A DNA stretch of 34,146 nt from Acidobacteriaceae bacterium (GCA_003151985.1 PLZC01000055.1:11220-45365), one strand, 5' to 3'. Positions 19,901 through 28,688 are shown, counted from the stretch's first letter. Made by a program: numbers and translations. Notes: a model not told the origin generated them from the sequence alone.

Positions 19901-20606
19901 CGCGAAGCGCCTTGATGACGGAGTGCGACTCAGGCAGGTTTTCGCAGGATGTGCCGTCGCGTTCAAGCAGATAGGGAATGGCGTCCATGCGCAGCGCATC
20001 CACACCCATGTCGAGCCAGAAGCGCATGGCATTGAGAACCTCTTCGATGACCAGTGGGCTGTCGAAGTTGAGGTCCGGCTGGTGCGAAAAGAAGCGGTGC
20101 CAATAATAGGCCTTTGCGGTTTCGTCCCAGGTCCAGTTGGACTTCTCTGTGTCGGTGAAGATGATGCGGGCTTCCTTGTATAACTGGTCTGTCTGCGACC
20201 AGACATACATATTGCGCTGCGGTGAGCCTGGGGGAGCAAGGCGCGCGGCCTTGAACCACGGGTGTTGATCGCTGGTATGATTGATAACAAGTTCGATCAT
20301 AACTTGCATGTTGCGCTGGTGGGCGGCATCGAGGAAAGCCTTGAAGTCGCTCAGCGTACCATACGATGGGTTTACGTCGACATAGTTGGAGATGTCATAG
20401 CCGTCGTCGCGGAGGGGCGAAGGAAAAAAAGGCAAGAGCCAGATGCAGGTGATGCCGAGATCCTGGAGATAGTCAAGCCGCGAGAGGAGTCCGGGAAAGT
20501 CGCCGATGCCGTCGCCGTTCGAGTCGGAGAACGCGCGAACGTGGAGTTCGTAGATAATCGCGTCTTTGTACCATAAAGGATCGGTTGCGCTTGCCAGCTT
20601 TTTCAC
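16929..20606 (-). CDS. treS: Trehalose synthase - maltokinase fusion
   Basis: A 1225-residue fusion. Residues 1-~560 are a GH13 trehalose synthase interconverting trehalose and maltose: WYKDAIIYELHVRAF, VINHTSDQHPWF, nucleophile in VDALRMDAIPYL (D208), acid/base in LILAEANQWP (E250), and LFLRNHDELTLEM (D316). After a PEPQPEPEA linker, residues ~620-1225 are a maltokinase (maltose to maltose-1-phosphate): LSQRWFGAKARKI, IYGKELILKLFRRLEPGENP, and the kinase motifs HGDYHLGQ (H1068) and LLDFEGEP. An Ala/Pro-rich stretch of ~60 residues interrupts the kinase N-lobe. The start is GTG at 20606 with GGAG 9 nt upstream. Maltose-1-phosphate normally feeds GlgE glucan synthesis; no glgE is in the window. 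Confidence 0.95.
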   Translation of the reverse strand: MKKLASATDPLWYKDAIIYELHVRAFSDSNGDGIGDFPGLLSRLDYLQDLGITCIWLLPFFPSPLRDDGYDISNYVDVNPSYGTLSDFKAFLDAAHQRNMQVMIELVINHTSDQHPWFKAARLAPPGSPQRNMYVWSQTDQLYKEARIIFTDTEKSNWTWDETAKAYYWHRFFSHQPDLNFDSPLVIEEVLNAMRFWLDMGVDALRMDAIPYLLERDGTSCENLPESHSVIKALRAAIDAGYANRLILAEANQWPADVRPYFGDGDECHMAFHFPLMPRIYMALRQEDRLPITDIMAQTPPIPDNCQWGLFLRNHDELTLEMVTDDERDYMYFAYSADPRMRINVGIRRRLAPLVDNNRRRIELLNSLLLSFPGTPILYYGDELGMGDNIYLGDRNGVRTPMQWTSDRNAGFSKCDPARLYFPVVMDPIYGYQVVNVEAQLSDQSSLLHWTRNMIALRKLFQVFGRGTLTFLNPVNRKILAYLRDLDRGDGSHETVLCVANLSRFAQPVTLDLIGFTGMQPVEMLGYVPFPAITDAPYSLSLAPYSFLWLELQAPDVEPEPQPEPEAADATESIGSAVAAFDLLTKGWAGLFGGHALVQIETALPAWLLSQRWFGAKARKIRAARVLDWVDLSPISHPGATDFNSADPSVVSSISPALFFVEVTYLDGAPDVYQLPLAMSAGADAGEVTANNPQSILTTLTSSVGTAILHDATTREDFRQGLLALIERNTTLGLSATLAQEVSTLLGQSAIGGDAGPVPAASAQNAVSASQPIAPAPLTAQPGQTAAPPRSGAPTMLLAGLQRLQPRESPSAGDPTPLGGRLDARASIAFTGGHISHRLSSRIGSAEQSNTSIIYGKELILKLFRRLEPGENPDVEIGRFLTEIAHFPRIASFLGEVSITPAGGEKTTVAMLQGLVANQGDGWQWFLEQLAGFFTSIATVPPPPEAPAPSFLNEPQAPSKAMESASLSLEVAALLGRRTAEMHLALSTPADAPAFDAEPFTQEDLEADARRIEAQISSTLEALKLTLSTFDDWTSDAAGLLLSRRLELIVRSRAITDFKSGGQRIRIHGDYHLGQTLCVSRDSTDSKSPIDFVLLDFEGEPARSLAERRRKQSPLKDVAGMIRSFSYVAYAALNQFRAGRDGNAPNSDKNNLTAWARQWQNVASAEFLSAYRETIAANPVLLPLPQQAQKLLEAYLLEKALYELLYELNNRPEWLPIPIAGILSL

Positions 20607-20834
20607 TCTTCTGTGCTCCGAGGTACTTTGATGCGGATTTCAGTCCATGGGCGGGCTATCCCCGCGTTCTTATGGAGCGGCGCCAATTCTGAGATCGCTG
20701 TGAATTACCATCTGGATTACTAACTGAGACCGGTTGCCGCGGCGCTCGCCATTCCATGCCAACCCGAGCGCCAATTCATGATTCCAATCTTATAGGCCCA
20801 ATGGTCACTCCACCTTCAGAAAGGATTACCCCCT

Positions 20835-22070
20835 ATGACTCGGCGATTTCCCCTGGTCGGCTGTCCGATTCGCATTTTATTCTCTTTCTTATCTGCGCAG
20901 CTTTGCATTCCGTTTCTTTTGGTCTACATGGGCAGCGCCTTGACTTGCAACGCACAAGGCAAACCGTCTCCAAACCCGGCGCCAGACGTGTTGGTGCTCA
21001 GCAACGGAGATACCCTGCACGGAAAATTCATCAGCGAAGTTGCGGGGAAAGTTACATTCCATACCGATTCGCTGGGAGATATTTCTCTAGCCTGGGAAAA
21101 AATAAAAGAACTCCACGCCACTGAGAGATTTGCTGTTCTCGACAAGAATGTGAAGCTGCGCAGTAAGAAGGATGCCGGGCAAATTCCCGTGGGGAGTTTG
21201 GATGTAGTGAACCAGAAAGTCACGGTGCTTCCAGAGAGTGCTGCGACCATCGCCCCGATTCCGGTACAAGATGCGCAGTTCATCGTGGATGAGGCGGCGC
21301 TTAAAAAACAGGTATATCAGCATCCGAGTTTCTTTTCCGGATGGAATGGCGCGGCCACCGCCGGGGCCGCGGTGGTGACTGCGACGCAGAACCAGTTCAC
21401 TGTGTCGGGCGGAGTAGGAATGGCACGGGTTGTGCCGACGGCGGGATGGCTCAATCCACGCAATCGCACCTCGGCGGGTTTCACGGGGTCTTATGGAAAG
21501 ATCACGCAGCCGGGGTATATTTCCGGAGGAGTCCTGGTGCCGGAGGCGGTGTCAAAGTCGGCGATCTATCACGCGGAAGCGGAACGCGACCTGTATTTTT
21601 CACCGCGTTTCTATGCGTTGGCGCAGACGGCATTCGATCACAATTTTGGTCAAGACCTCGACCTGCAGCAGATATACGGCGGCGGGATTGGATGGACTGC
21701 GTACAAGACCCCAAAGCAGCAAGCGGATTTGAAGGGGACAATCCAATATGAAAAGCAGGCGTTCATCAACGCCGCTCCAGGCAGCGATCTGAATCTGATT
21801 GGATCGACACTGGCGGCGGCTTACTTGCTTCACCTGAAGATGCTGACTTATACGCAGGGTCTGGCTTTCATTCCGGCCTTCAACCAGCCACGTGCGTATT
21901 CTGCCAACGAGACAAACACTTTCGCGTTTCCCGCGTATAAGAATCTCAGCTTTTCTCTGGCATCGAATGACAGTTATCTCAACGATCCTCCCACTTCATT
22001 GCCGCCCACCAAACGGAACTCGTTCCAGTTCACGATGGGCCTGACTTACGCGCTCAAGTCCAAGTATTAG
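20835..22070 (+). CDS. DUF481-like outer-membrane beta-barrel protein
   Basis: A 411-residue exported protein with an N-terminal hydrophobic signal segment (about residues 12-40, ending near NAQG). Next is a small domain typical of this family, LSNGDTLHGKFISEVAGKV and LAWEKIKEL. The C-terminal half alternates polar and aromatic residues, for example AEAERDLYFSPRFYALAQTA and GGGIGWTAYKTPKQQADLKG, as in YdiY/DUF481 barrels. It ends FTMGLTYALKSKY rather than in the usual terminal Phe. AAGGA lies 9 nt before the ATG. It is divergent from treS and convergent with the GH2 gene (7 nt apart). Function unknown. Confidence 0.75.
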   Translation: MTRRFPLVGCPIRILFSFLSAQLCIPFLLVYMGSALTCNAQGKPSPNPAPDVLVLSNGDTLHGKFISEVAGKVTFHTDSLGDISLAWEKIKELHATERFAVLDKNVKLRSKKDAGQIPVGSLDVVNQKVTVLPESAATIAPIPVQDAQFIVDEAALKKQVYQHPSFFSGWNGAATAGAAVVTATQNQFTVSGGVGMARVVPTAGWLNPRNRTSAGFTGSYGKITQPGYISGGVLVPEAVSKSAIYHAEAERDLYFSPRFYALAQTAFDHNFGQDLDLQQIYGGGIGWTAYKTPKQQADLKGTIQYEKQAFINAAPGSDLNLIGSTLAAAYLLHLKMLTYTQGLAFIPAFNQPRAYSANETNTFAFPAYKNLSFSLASNDSYLNDPPTSLPPTKRNSFQFTMGLTYALKSKY

Positions 22071-22077
22071 GTTGTAG

Positions 22078-24297
22078 TTACGGCGTCAGGGTCACATTTC
22101 GGCGGCTGACCGTGGGGCACCACGACTTTCCACAATTGGCTGAGGCCTTTAACTGGAATTCACCAGCCGATGCGGGAACTGTAAGTTCGAGGGCATAACT
22201 CTTTTGCCCTAGCGCCGGCACCTCGAAGGAAGTCTCGGTTTGCGCCTGGATTGCAGCGCCGGCCGGCGTTCCCAACGTAAGTGCCAGTTTCCCGCTGAGC
22301 GCTTCATCCGTATCATTCGTAAGCACAATCTTGAAACTGCGCTTGGAGCCGGCCTGGAGCTTTGGTTGCCAGAAAACCAGATCGACTCCCAATGGCTTGA
22401 AAGCCTGCCCCATGTAATCCTCGAAATAAGGTTGGAATTCGAGCGTCTTCACATCCTTGAAGTTATCGTTGGTAAAGACATGCGGACCTTCTCCATCCAG
22501 GTAAGCGAGGTACAAGACGGCAGCAAATTGCCGAGTGGCCCGCCAGTGCTCTGTAAGTCCAGCCGTCAGATAGGCGTCCAGGAAGAACCTTCTGTCGGCG
22601 GGCGCATCCTTACCTGCAAGGTCGTCATAGACCAACTGACTCAAGAACGTTGGACGCCCATCCCTGTGAAGCCAAAGCCAGTCATACTCGTTGATGATCG
22701 CAGCATGGCCGGGGAACTCCGGCTTGTAACCTGGTCCCTTTTCCAAATCGGTCATGTGAAACAGCGGCGACTTATCACCCCAGGTGTAACTAAAGTAAGT
22801 TATGAATTTGTAAGGGTGAGTTTCGTAAGGGTCATTGGGGCCCTGGGGACCGTTGTAACTATTCTCCCATGGACGGTTGGACAGGTCCATTTTTCTGACA
22901 ACCGGGATGACTTTGTCTCCCAGATAGGGCCAGTGCGTTTCATTGGAAGCATCCCACAACACTACGCTGGGATGGTTCCAGTTATCACGCACAAATTCTT
23001 TGTACTCGGCCAGGATCTGATCTTCGTTCCAGAGTTTGTGGCGGAAGGGCTCTCGATCATCCCAGACGGGGAACTCATATTGGAGGAGCAATCCTGTCTC
23101 ATCGGCCACATCGAGCCAGCGCTGCGGAGGGGGGCCGATGCAAAGGCGGAATGCGTTCCAATGCATCCGCTTGGGAATTTCAACGAGAAACTTCTGGACC
23201 CAGGCTTCATCCCAGGGTAACTGCCCGGAGTCAGGGTCCGCAAAGAAGCGATGAAGCGTGATACTGGCGCCGCGCCAGTAAATTGGCTTGCCATTCAAAA
23301 TTGCTTTTTCGCCTTCGAAGTGAAGCTCACGCATTCCGAAGCGCGTCGTGGCACTGTCCCCGGTGCTCGACGTATCAAGTACGTAAAGAAATGGATGATC
23401 GGGGGACCAGAATTCGGCGCCGGGCATGGCAACTGTCTGTCGCACGAACTTATGTTCGCCCGCGGCGAGCGATACCTGTTGACTGACGGACCTACCAATG
23501 GGAGCGCCGCTCTTCCAAGCCTTGACGCGCTGTGTCAGCGTGAAATTCCGCGCCGGTCCATGATTTGCAAGTTCGGTCTCGACCAGGATTTCGGACGACT
23601 TGACCTGGGGGGCCACTTGAACGCTGTCGATCACCAAATTGTCAGATAGAAGGAGTGAGACGCTGTCATAGATGCCGGGAGTCCAAAGCTCTTTTTCGCC
23701 ATCGCCTCCGGTCATCTCCCATTCAGGAACAGCGCCGGGATGGGCGCCGATGCGCACGAGGAGGCGATTTTCACCTTTCCAAATAATGGCATCGGTCAAG
23801 TCGAAATGGCCGGCGGTAAAGGACCCAAGATGTTCGCCGATCTTCTTGCCGTTCAACCACACGGCGGCGCCGAATTGCGCCTTGTTAATGAGCAGGAGAG
23901 CACGCTGTTTCCGCACCGGCGTTTTGAAGGTGCGCGCGTACCAGAAGAAATTTCTTTTTTGGACGGTGCTTCCGAGCCCTTCGACTTTTTCAGATACCGG
24001 GAGAATATGAGTGTCTGTCACCATCGTGTAGCTCCACTCGTGCGAATGGTATTGATCGACGCCGGGGAACCTGGGCACGGCCGCGTGGACCAATCCCGGT
24101 ACGGGCACCGTGTGCGGGAACGAGGACGGAATGGCATCGGCTGCCACGCTTTCGCCGATCGACCAGGCACCATCGAGCGGCACAGTTACGCGCTGAGCGC
24201 GCAGTGGAATCAAGGAAGAGCTCGCAAAAACAAGGACAACGGTTACTGCTTGTACGATTGCGGCGACGTGCATTCTCACGGTCGGCTTGACTGGCAT
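22078..24297 (-). CDS. Secreted glycoside hydrolase family 2 protein
   Basis: A 739-residue protein. The start at 24297 is preferred over a longer frame because AGGA lies about 9 nt upstream and a clear signal peptide follows (MHVAAIVQAVTVVLVFASSS, cleavage near LRAQ). Domains in order: N-terminal jelly-roll sugar-binding domain (FFWYARTFKTP, AVWLNGKKIGEHLGSF, ~100-220), immunoglobulin-like domain (~225-325), then a TIM barrel with LNGKPIYWRGAS and candidate acid/base in DASNETHWP (E453) and nucleophile in IINEYDWLW (E537). GH2 members include beta-galactosidases, glucuronidases and mannosidases; the substrate is not clear here. It probably acts in the periplasm or outside the cell on plant or microbial polysaccharide fragments (inference). 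Confidence 0.87.
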   Translation of the reverse strand: MPVKPTVRMHVAAIVQAVTVVLVFASSSLIPLRAQRVTVPLDGAWSIGESVAADAIPSSFPHTVPVPGLVHAAVPRFPGVDQYHSHEWSYTMVTDTHILPVSEKVEGLGSTVQKRNFFWYARTFKTPVRKQRALLLINKAQFGAAVWLNGKKIGEHLGSFTAGHFDLTDAIIWKGENRLLVRIGAHPGAVPEWEMTGGDGEKELWTPGIYDSVSLLLSDNLVIDSVQVAPQVKSSEILVETELANHGPARNFTLTQRVKAWKSGAPIGRSVSQQVSLAAGEHKFVRQTVAMPGAEFWSPDHPFLYVLDTSSTGDSATTRFGMRELHFEGEKAILNGKPIYWRGASITLHRFFADPDSGQLPWDEAWVQKFLVEIPKRMHWNAFRLCIGPPPQRWLDVADETGLLLQYEFPVWDDREPFRHKLWNEDQILAEYKEFVRDNWNHPSVVLWDASNETHWPYLGDKVIPVVRKMDLSNRPWENSYNGPQGPNDPYETHPYKFITYFSYTWGDKSPLFHMTDLEKGPGYKPEFPGHAAIINEYDWLWLHRDGRPTFLSQLVYDDLAGKDAPADRRFFLDAYLTAGLTEHWRATRQFAAVLYLAYLDGEGPHVFTNDNFKDVKTLEFQPYFEDYMGQAFKPLGVDLVFWQPKLQAGSKRSFKIVLTNDTDEALSGKLALTLGTPAGAAIQAQTETSFEVPALGQKSYALELTVPASAGEFQLKASANCGKSWCPTVSRRNVTLTP

Positions 24298-24414
24298 GAT
24301 GGCTTTTCCTTTTCGGGAAGCAGCATCAACTGTGGCCGACAGGGGAGCAACTGTCAAGCGCACTTGAGAAATGGGCGATTGATTGTCGTGGCATTTCTAA
24401 AGGCGGTTCCCGAC

Positions 24415-25113
24415 TTAACCCTGAAACCTGTATCCCATGCCGGGGACGGTGATGATCATCTCGGGCTTTTTAGGTAACATCTCTAACTTCTGACGCAGAC
24501 TGGCGACATGCATATCCACGGTGCGAGTGAAGGTGCCGGCCTTCTGTCCCCAGACTTGCTCCAGCAGTTCATCGCGCGAAAGCGTAACTCCCTGGTGTTC
24601 CGCGAAGTAGCGTAATAAGTGGAATTCTCGCGCAGTTAGATTGACAGGCTTGCCGTCTTGAGTCACTTTGGTTTTTCGAATATCTATAACTATGGAACCG
24701 AACTGGTAGATGGGTTGACCCCCGGAACGGGCAAGATCCGTCTTGGCCGGCGCACGCCTTAGAAGGGCCTCGATCCGCGCCATAAGTTCGAGCGTATCGA
24801 ATGGTTTTGTGACATAGTCGTCAGCGCCCAGCTTTAGACCGACAACCTTATCGACAGTTTGGCCGAGAGAGGTAAGAAGGAGAATCGGCGTGCCCAATCC
24901 GGCGCGTCGAAGGTCCGTGCAAAGATCAAGCCCGCTGATATGGGGCAGCATGATGTCGAGAATGATGAGATCGAATGGGAGCCGCAACGCCTTTTCCCCG
25001 CCGGCTTTCCCATCCATCGCGACATCAATAACATACCCTTCGCTGCGCAAGCGGTCTCCGAGCGTCGTGCATAACTCTTCTTCGTCTTCGACAATTAAGA
25101 TATGTTCGTTCAT
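24415..25113 (-). CDS. OmpR-family response regulator
   Basis: A 232-residue regulator. The receiver domain has the acidic pocket IVEDEEE, phosphoacceptor in LIILDIMLPH (D53), LLTSLG, and YVTKPF (K103). The C-terminal winged helix (~135-230) has LTAREFHLLRYFAEHQG, SRDELLEQVWG, RTVDMHVASLRQKL and VPGMGYRF. Its ATG overlaps the kinase stop by four bases (ATGA) with no separate ribosome site, so it is translationally coupled to the kinase. It is the last gene of the porin/binding-protein/kinase cassette, and it has no counterpart in the duplicated upstream copy, so one regulator may serve both halves. Confidence 0.93.
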   Translation of the reverse strand: MNEHILIVEDEEELCTTLGDRLRSEGYVIDVAMDGKAGGEKALRLPFDLIILDIMLPHISGLDLCTDLRRAGLGTPILLLTSLGQTVDKVVGLKLGADDYVTKPFDTLELMARIEALLRRAPAKTDLARSGGQPIYQFGSIVIDIRKTKVTQDGKPVNLTAREFHLLRYFAEHQGVTLSRDELLEQVWGQKAGTFTRTVDMHVASLRQKLEMLPKKPEMIITVPGMGYRFQG

Positions 25114-26612
25114 GGCTTTGACAAACTCGAGGGCCCGGAAACGGGCACGGCCATCTGCATGTCTTCTCCTTTGGCAAACTGTAGATGCAAAGTGAAAATA
25201 CTCCCCAAGGACAGTTCGCTGACAACAGAAATTCGTCCACCCATCGATTCAGCGAGTCTCTTGGCCAGGGACAGCCCCAGGCCGGTTCCATGAAACTGCG
25301 CAGCATGCACGCGCGGGCTGCGGTAGAAAGGTTCGAAGATGCGAACGAGGTCGGAGGAATCGATTCCGATACCGCGATCGGCTACCGAAATTTGCAATTC
25401 CTGGCCGGACCCACGCTCCAATGGCACAGTAAACGCGCGTAGGACTATCAGTCGGTCATCGCCGCCGTACTTGACGGCATTCCCGATCAAGTTTTGCAAA
25501 CACTGCGAGATTCCCGAGATATCGCCCATGACAAGAGGTAGATCCGGCTCAATGTAGAGTTCAAGGACAAATCCCGCCCCATGGATCAGCCCTTCCGCAC
25601 CGGCCACCACCGAATCAATAATCGGTGAAATCTCCAGCGGTTGCAAGATGTATCGGTTCTCGCGATCTTCAGTGGATGCGAAAAGCAGGATCTGATCGAC
25701 CAAATCGCCCATGCTGCGACTTTGATGTTGAATTATTCTGCCATATTTTCGCAGGGCGGTCTCTCCCTGGACGACGCCGTCGGCAAGGTTATCCGCCGCC
25801 AACCGCAACACGGCAAGGGGCGTGCGCAACTCGTGTGAAACGGAAGCGACGAATTCCATTTGCAACTTGGCTAGTTGAATAGCGCTCAGCATGCGGCTTC
25901 TTTGGATGGTCCAAACCGCGATGCCGGACAGGAGGAAGGTAAAGGTGAAGATTCCGATGAGCCGGATGGAGGAGCGGCGCGAGGAGGCAGCCAGGTTGGC
26001 CTGACGGCGGGAAGCATCTTCGCCATAGAGGCGTTTGACCTCGTCGAGGTCCTGCCGAACGTGTTCAAATGCCGGCACGCCAGCGGAAAGATCGAAGCTC
26101 ACGGCCTCTTTCGTGCTCCCCTCCAGAATGGAAGCAAGAACTTCATCTCGAATTGCGAGGTAATTTGTCCAATCGGCAGAAAGGCGATTGGCAAGAGCAT
26201 TCTCTGCGGGCTGCTTCGCCTGATGTGCATATGCGACGATTCCGTCTTTCACTCGCTGGTCCGCGTCGCGAGTCTGGTCAGCGTATTCGACCTGGAGGTT
26301 GCTGTCATTTGTGGTCAAGGCGTGAAGGGTTGAAAGGCGTGTCTCCTGGGCATCGTATTGCAGCTCACCAATCCGCTGCAGTCCATTTACCGAGCCTGTG
26401 TACATTTCCCGCGCCTCGCCATTCGCAGCCTTCAGGTCGCGAATAACGAAGACGCCAATGACCGCAACGACACAGCAGACCGTGAACAGCAAGAAACTGG
26501 CGCTGTGGCGCGAAGTGACGCTCAACAGGCGATCCAGCACCGGAACCGGCTTCATGGAGTGCGAGTTCAAAGCGACTTCTGGCTGCTCTTTCACCTTATT
26601 CGTCTGCCTCAT
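25110..26612 (-). CDS. Sensor histidine kinase with 4HB-like periplasmic domain
   Basis: A 500-residue kinase counted from the ATG at 26612, chosen because the duplicated fragment at 28689-29078 starts at the matching place; the frame is open to 26657. TM1 ~38-58 (FLLFTVCCVVAVIGVFVI), an extracytoplasmic helical region ~59-215 beginning YTGSVNGLQRIGELQYDAQE like the four-helix-bundle chemoreceptor domain, TM2 ~216-236, H-box VSHELRTPL (H260), N-box LIGNAVKYGG, G1 DRGIGID, F-box IFEPFYRS, and G2 HGTGLGLSLA. The complete motif set indicates an active kinase. Its start lies inside the end of the binding-protein gene (17-nt overlap) and its end overlaps the regulator, suggesting that the binding protein may be its ligand receptor (inference). 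Confidence 0.92.
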   Translation of the reverse strand: MRQTNKVKEQPEVALNSHSMKPVPVLDRLLSVTSRHSASFLLFTVCCVVAVIGVFVIRDLKAANGEAREMYTGSVNGLQRIGELQYDAQETRLSTLHALTTNDSNLQVEYADQTRDADQRVKDGIVAYAHQAKQPAENALANRLSADWTNYLAIRDEVLASILEGSTKEAVSFDLSAGVPAFEHVRQDLDEVKRLYGEDASRRQANLAASSRRSSIRLIGIFTFTFLLSGIAVWTIQRSRMLSAIQLAKLQMEFVASVSHELRTPLAVLRLAADNLADGVVQGETALRKYGRIIQHQSRSMGDLVDQILLFASTEDRENRYILQPLEISPIIDSVVAGAEGLIHGAGFVLELYIEPDLPLVMGDISGISQCLQNLIGNAVKYGGDDRLIVLRAFTVPLERGSGQELQISVADRGIGIDSSDLVRIFEPFYRSPRVHAAQFHGTGLGLSLAKRLAESMGGRISVVSELSLGSIFTLHLQFAKGEDMQMAVPVSGPSSLSKP

Positions 26613-27135
26613 CCTGCACTCGGAGTTTATACCCCTTATCGACGGGCATACTTTCATCGATGCGCAACATCTTTACGGAGGCATCCACATTGCTGAGCCG
26701 CAAGTAGCCGATAGCTCCCGGAACGTTGAAAATGAACTTGCGGACACCGACAGGCGTCGAGAGGATTTGGGGGGACACCAGGATCTCACCAGTAAACAGG
26801 CCGTGAAGGAAATGCGTCTTGAACTGACTTTCATTCATGTCGTAGATATCTCGCAGGACGGTCTTGCGTTCCAGCTCCCCAGGGTCGCGCATGACGAGGG
26901 TGATCCGCCTGCCGTCGGCCCAGTGGCTACGGCTACCCAGAAAGATGCTGCGCAATTCAAGGGATGAGAGTTTGTCGACCGGATTCGAACGATTGACAAC
27001 AATGACAAGTGGTTCAGATGGCGTGGTCTGTTGAGCCAAGGGTGGGGCCGGTCGAGCGCCTGGCACACCCGTAGCGTCCGTCTGCAGCCAGACAGCTAGT
27101 GCTACGACGATTACCCAAGTAGTCAGGCGCCGCAT
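26596..27135 (-). CDS. Small PstS-like periplasmic substrate-binding protein
   Basis: A 179-residue exported protein with an N-terminal signal (RRLTTWVIVVALAVWLQ). The mature part has the pattern of stand-alone phosphate-binding-like domains: VIVVNRSNPVDKLSSLELRS, IFLGSRSHWADGRRITLVMR, FKTHFLHGLFTGE and VPGAIGYLR. It is about half the length of ABC-transporter PstS proteins, and no permease or ATPase lies nearby. It is 16 nt downstream of the porin, and its 3' end contains the start of the histidine kinase. A paralogue of the same length lies at 29053-29592. The ligand could be phosphate or another oxyanion; it may act as a sensory accessory to the kinase (inference). Confidence 0.82.
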   Translation of the reverse strand: MRRLTTWVIVVALAVWLQTDATGVPGARPAPPLAQQTTPSEPLVIVVNRSNPVDKLSSLELRSIFLGSRSHWADGRRITLVMRDPGELERKTVLRDIYDMNESQFKTHFLHGLFTGEILVSPQILSTPVGVRKFIFNVPGAIGYLRLSNVDASVKMLRIDESMPVDKGYKLRVQDEADE

Positions 27136-27151
27136 GATGAATGAATTCCCG

Positions 27152-28549
27152 TCAGAAGGTGAAGCCTAGCTGCATTGTGAGCCCAGTGGTTCCGTGCTGG
27201 CTGCGCAAGAAAGTGTAGTTGTATTGAAATTTGAGGGCTACAGACTCGCTGGCATCGTAGCGCAAGCCGGCCAGCGGGCCGTGCCGGAGGGCCACGTCAG
27301 TAAATACTGGCTCACGATTGGAGACATTCACGTACTCGTAGCGAAAATAGGGACGGTACGAACCAAATTGCCGGGAGAGCTGGGTATAAAACCCCGGGAT
27401 ATTGAAGGAGGCGGTGCTATTCAGGGGAGTGTGGCGATCGAGCAAGGCTTCATTAAGCCACTCGAACTTTGGACGAATGAGTATCGCATGAGCGGCAACG
27501 ATGGTCTCCTCGATTCTCGGGTTGTTGGCAGGAGCAAGAATATCCCGATAAACGGAAAGGCCGGTTTGGAAACCACGCAGAGCTTCAGGCCGGGCGAACA
27601 GCGCCACGTTATAGGCTTTGTGGTTCTCATCGTCGACCTCGTTATGCACCGGTTCCTCCTGCAATGGGGATCGCGACTCACGTCCGTTACCAACTTCTGC
27701 AACATAATGCAATCCTAGTTGTCCGGAGGGAATTTGGCCGGAAGCGGACACGCCAACCATGTGGATGGGAAGAATTCCTCCGTGATCCTCGAAGTCAAAT
27801 AAGAAAGGCCTGCCTGTGGTTGTCTGCAACCAGGTGCTGTGATGATACGCAGTGTTGTAGTAGCCGATCGCAGTGTGTCCACGACCTGCGGATATATTCA
27901 GCAAATCGTTGAAGGAATACTGGAGAAGATAGCGCTCGAGGTCGACGCCGAAGGAATTCTCCGCCGGTTGCGGCTGGCCGTAGTAGCTGTTTGGTCCGGC
28001 TTCAAACACAATTTCGCTAAGAAACTTGAACTTGTCGGAGACGTCCGAGGTGACGAACAGATCGAGTTGCCCCAGCGAAAAGGAAGTTGCATCGCCCTTC
28101 ATGGTGTCGCCATGGAGGGAAACGTCTCCGAATCCGCGAATGCGCAAAAGGGTCTTGCTCAGGTCCATTCTGTCGGCCATGGCATTGTCGGAAGAGGTTG
28201 GCTCGGACTCCGGGGCGGCGGCAGGAGGCATCTGGGATGCGCCCGATGCCTGGACGGCGGGACCGGCCGTCGGCGGGGTCGTTTCGGCCTTCACCGCTTT
28301 TTGACTTCGCGAAGCTAGAGCAGGCGTGGGATCGGCTGCGCCAGTCTGGGGCCGTTCGGTCTCCAGTTGCTTGACCCTGGCTTCGAGCTGGTCGATTCTT
28401 TTAAGCAAGAGTTGCAGCGTTTCCTTGTCGACCCCCGGCCCATCCCCGGCCTGTTGCGCATAGAGGGCAGAGCCGCACAGAAGGGCCAGGAAGGCATGGG
28501 CCGCAAATCGGCCGCCCAGCCTCTTGAAGATCAAATGGTATGGACGCAT
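27152..28549 (-). CDS. Outer-membrane porin with N-terminal coiled coil (copy A)
   Basis: A 465-residue exported protein. Signal peptide (HAFLALLCGSALYAQQ), then a heptad-like coiled coil LKRIDQLEARVKQLETERP (~46-66), an Ala/Pro-rich linker to ~125, and a beta-barrel from about LRIRGFGDVSLHGD to the end. The barrel closes with the BAM-type terminal pattern MQLGFTF ending in Phe. The coiled coil suggests a trimer, as in OprP/OprO-like or SlpA-like porins (inference). AGGAGGGAG lies just before the ATG. It is the first gene of the downstream cassette and is paralogous to 29611-30996. Confidence 0.85.
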   Translation of the reverse strand: MRPYHLIFKRLGGRFAAHAFLALLCGSALYAQQAGDGPGVDKETLQLLLKRIDQLEARVKQLETERPQTGAADPTPALASRSQKAVKAETTPPTAGPAVQASGASQMPPAAAPESEPTSSDNAMADRMDLSKTLLRIRGFGDVSLHGDTMKGDATSFSLGQLDLFVTSDVSDKFKFLSEIVFEAGPNSYYGQPQPAENSFGVDLERYLLQYSFNDLLNISAGRGHTAIGYYNTAYHHSTWLQTTTGRPFLFDFEDHGGILPIHMVGVSASGQIPSGQLGLHYVAEVGNGRESRSPLQEEPVHNEVDDENHKAYNVALFARPEALRGFQTGLSVYRDILAPANNPRIEETIVAAHAILIRPKFEWLNEALLDRHTPLNSTASFNIPGFYTQLSRQFGSYRPYFRYEYVNVSNREPVFTDVALRHGPLAGLRYDASESVALKFQYNYTFLRSQHGTTGLTMQLGFTF

Positions 28550-28688
28550 CGCGTCTCCCTCCTGTATCCGAAACCGCTGAACAGTATACTTCGGCCGGGG
28601 CCCGGCGAATATTGGGCGGGCGCCACGACCAGGTACACAGCAAAGATTTCACGGTTTCGGAAATCACCTTGTACAGTAGCGGAACAAT

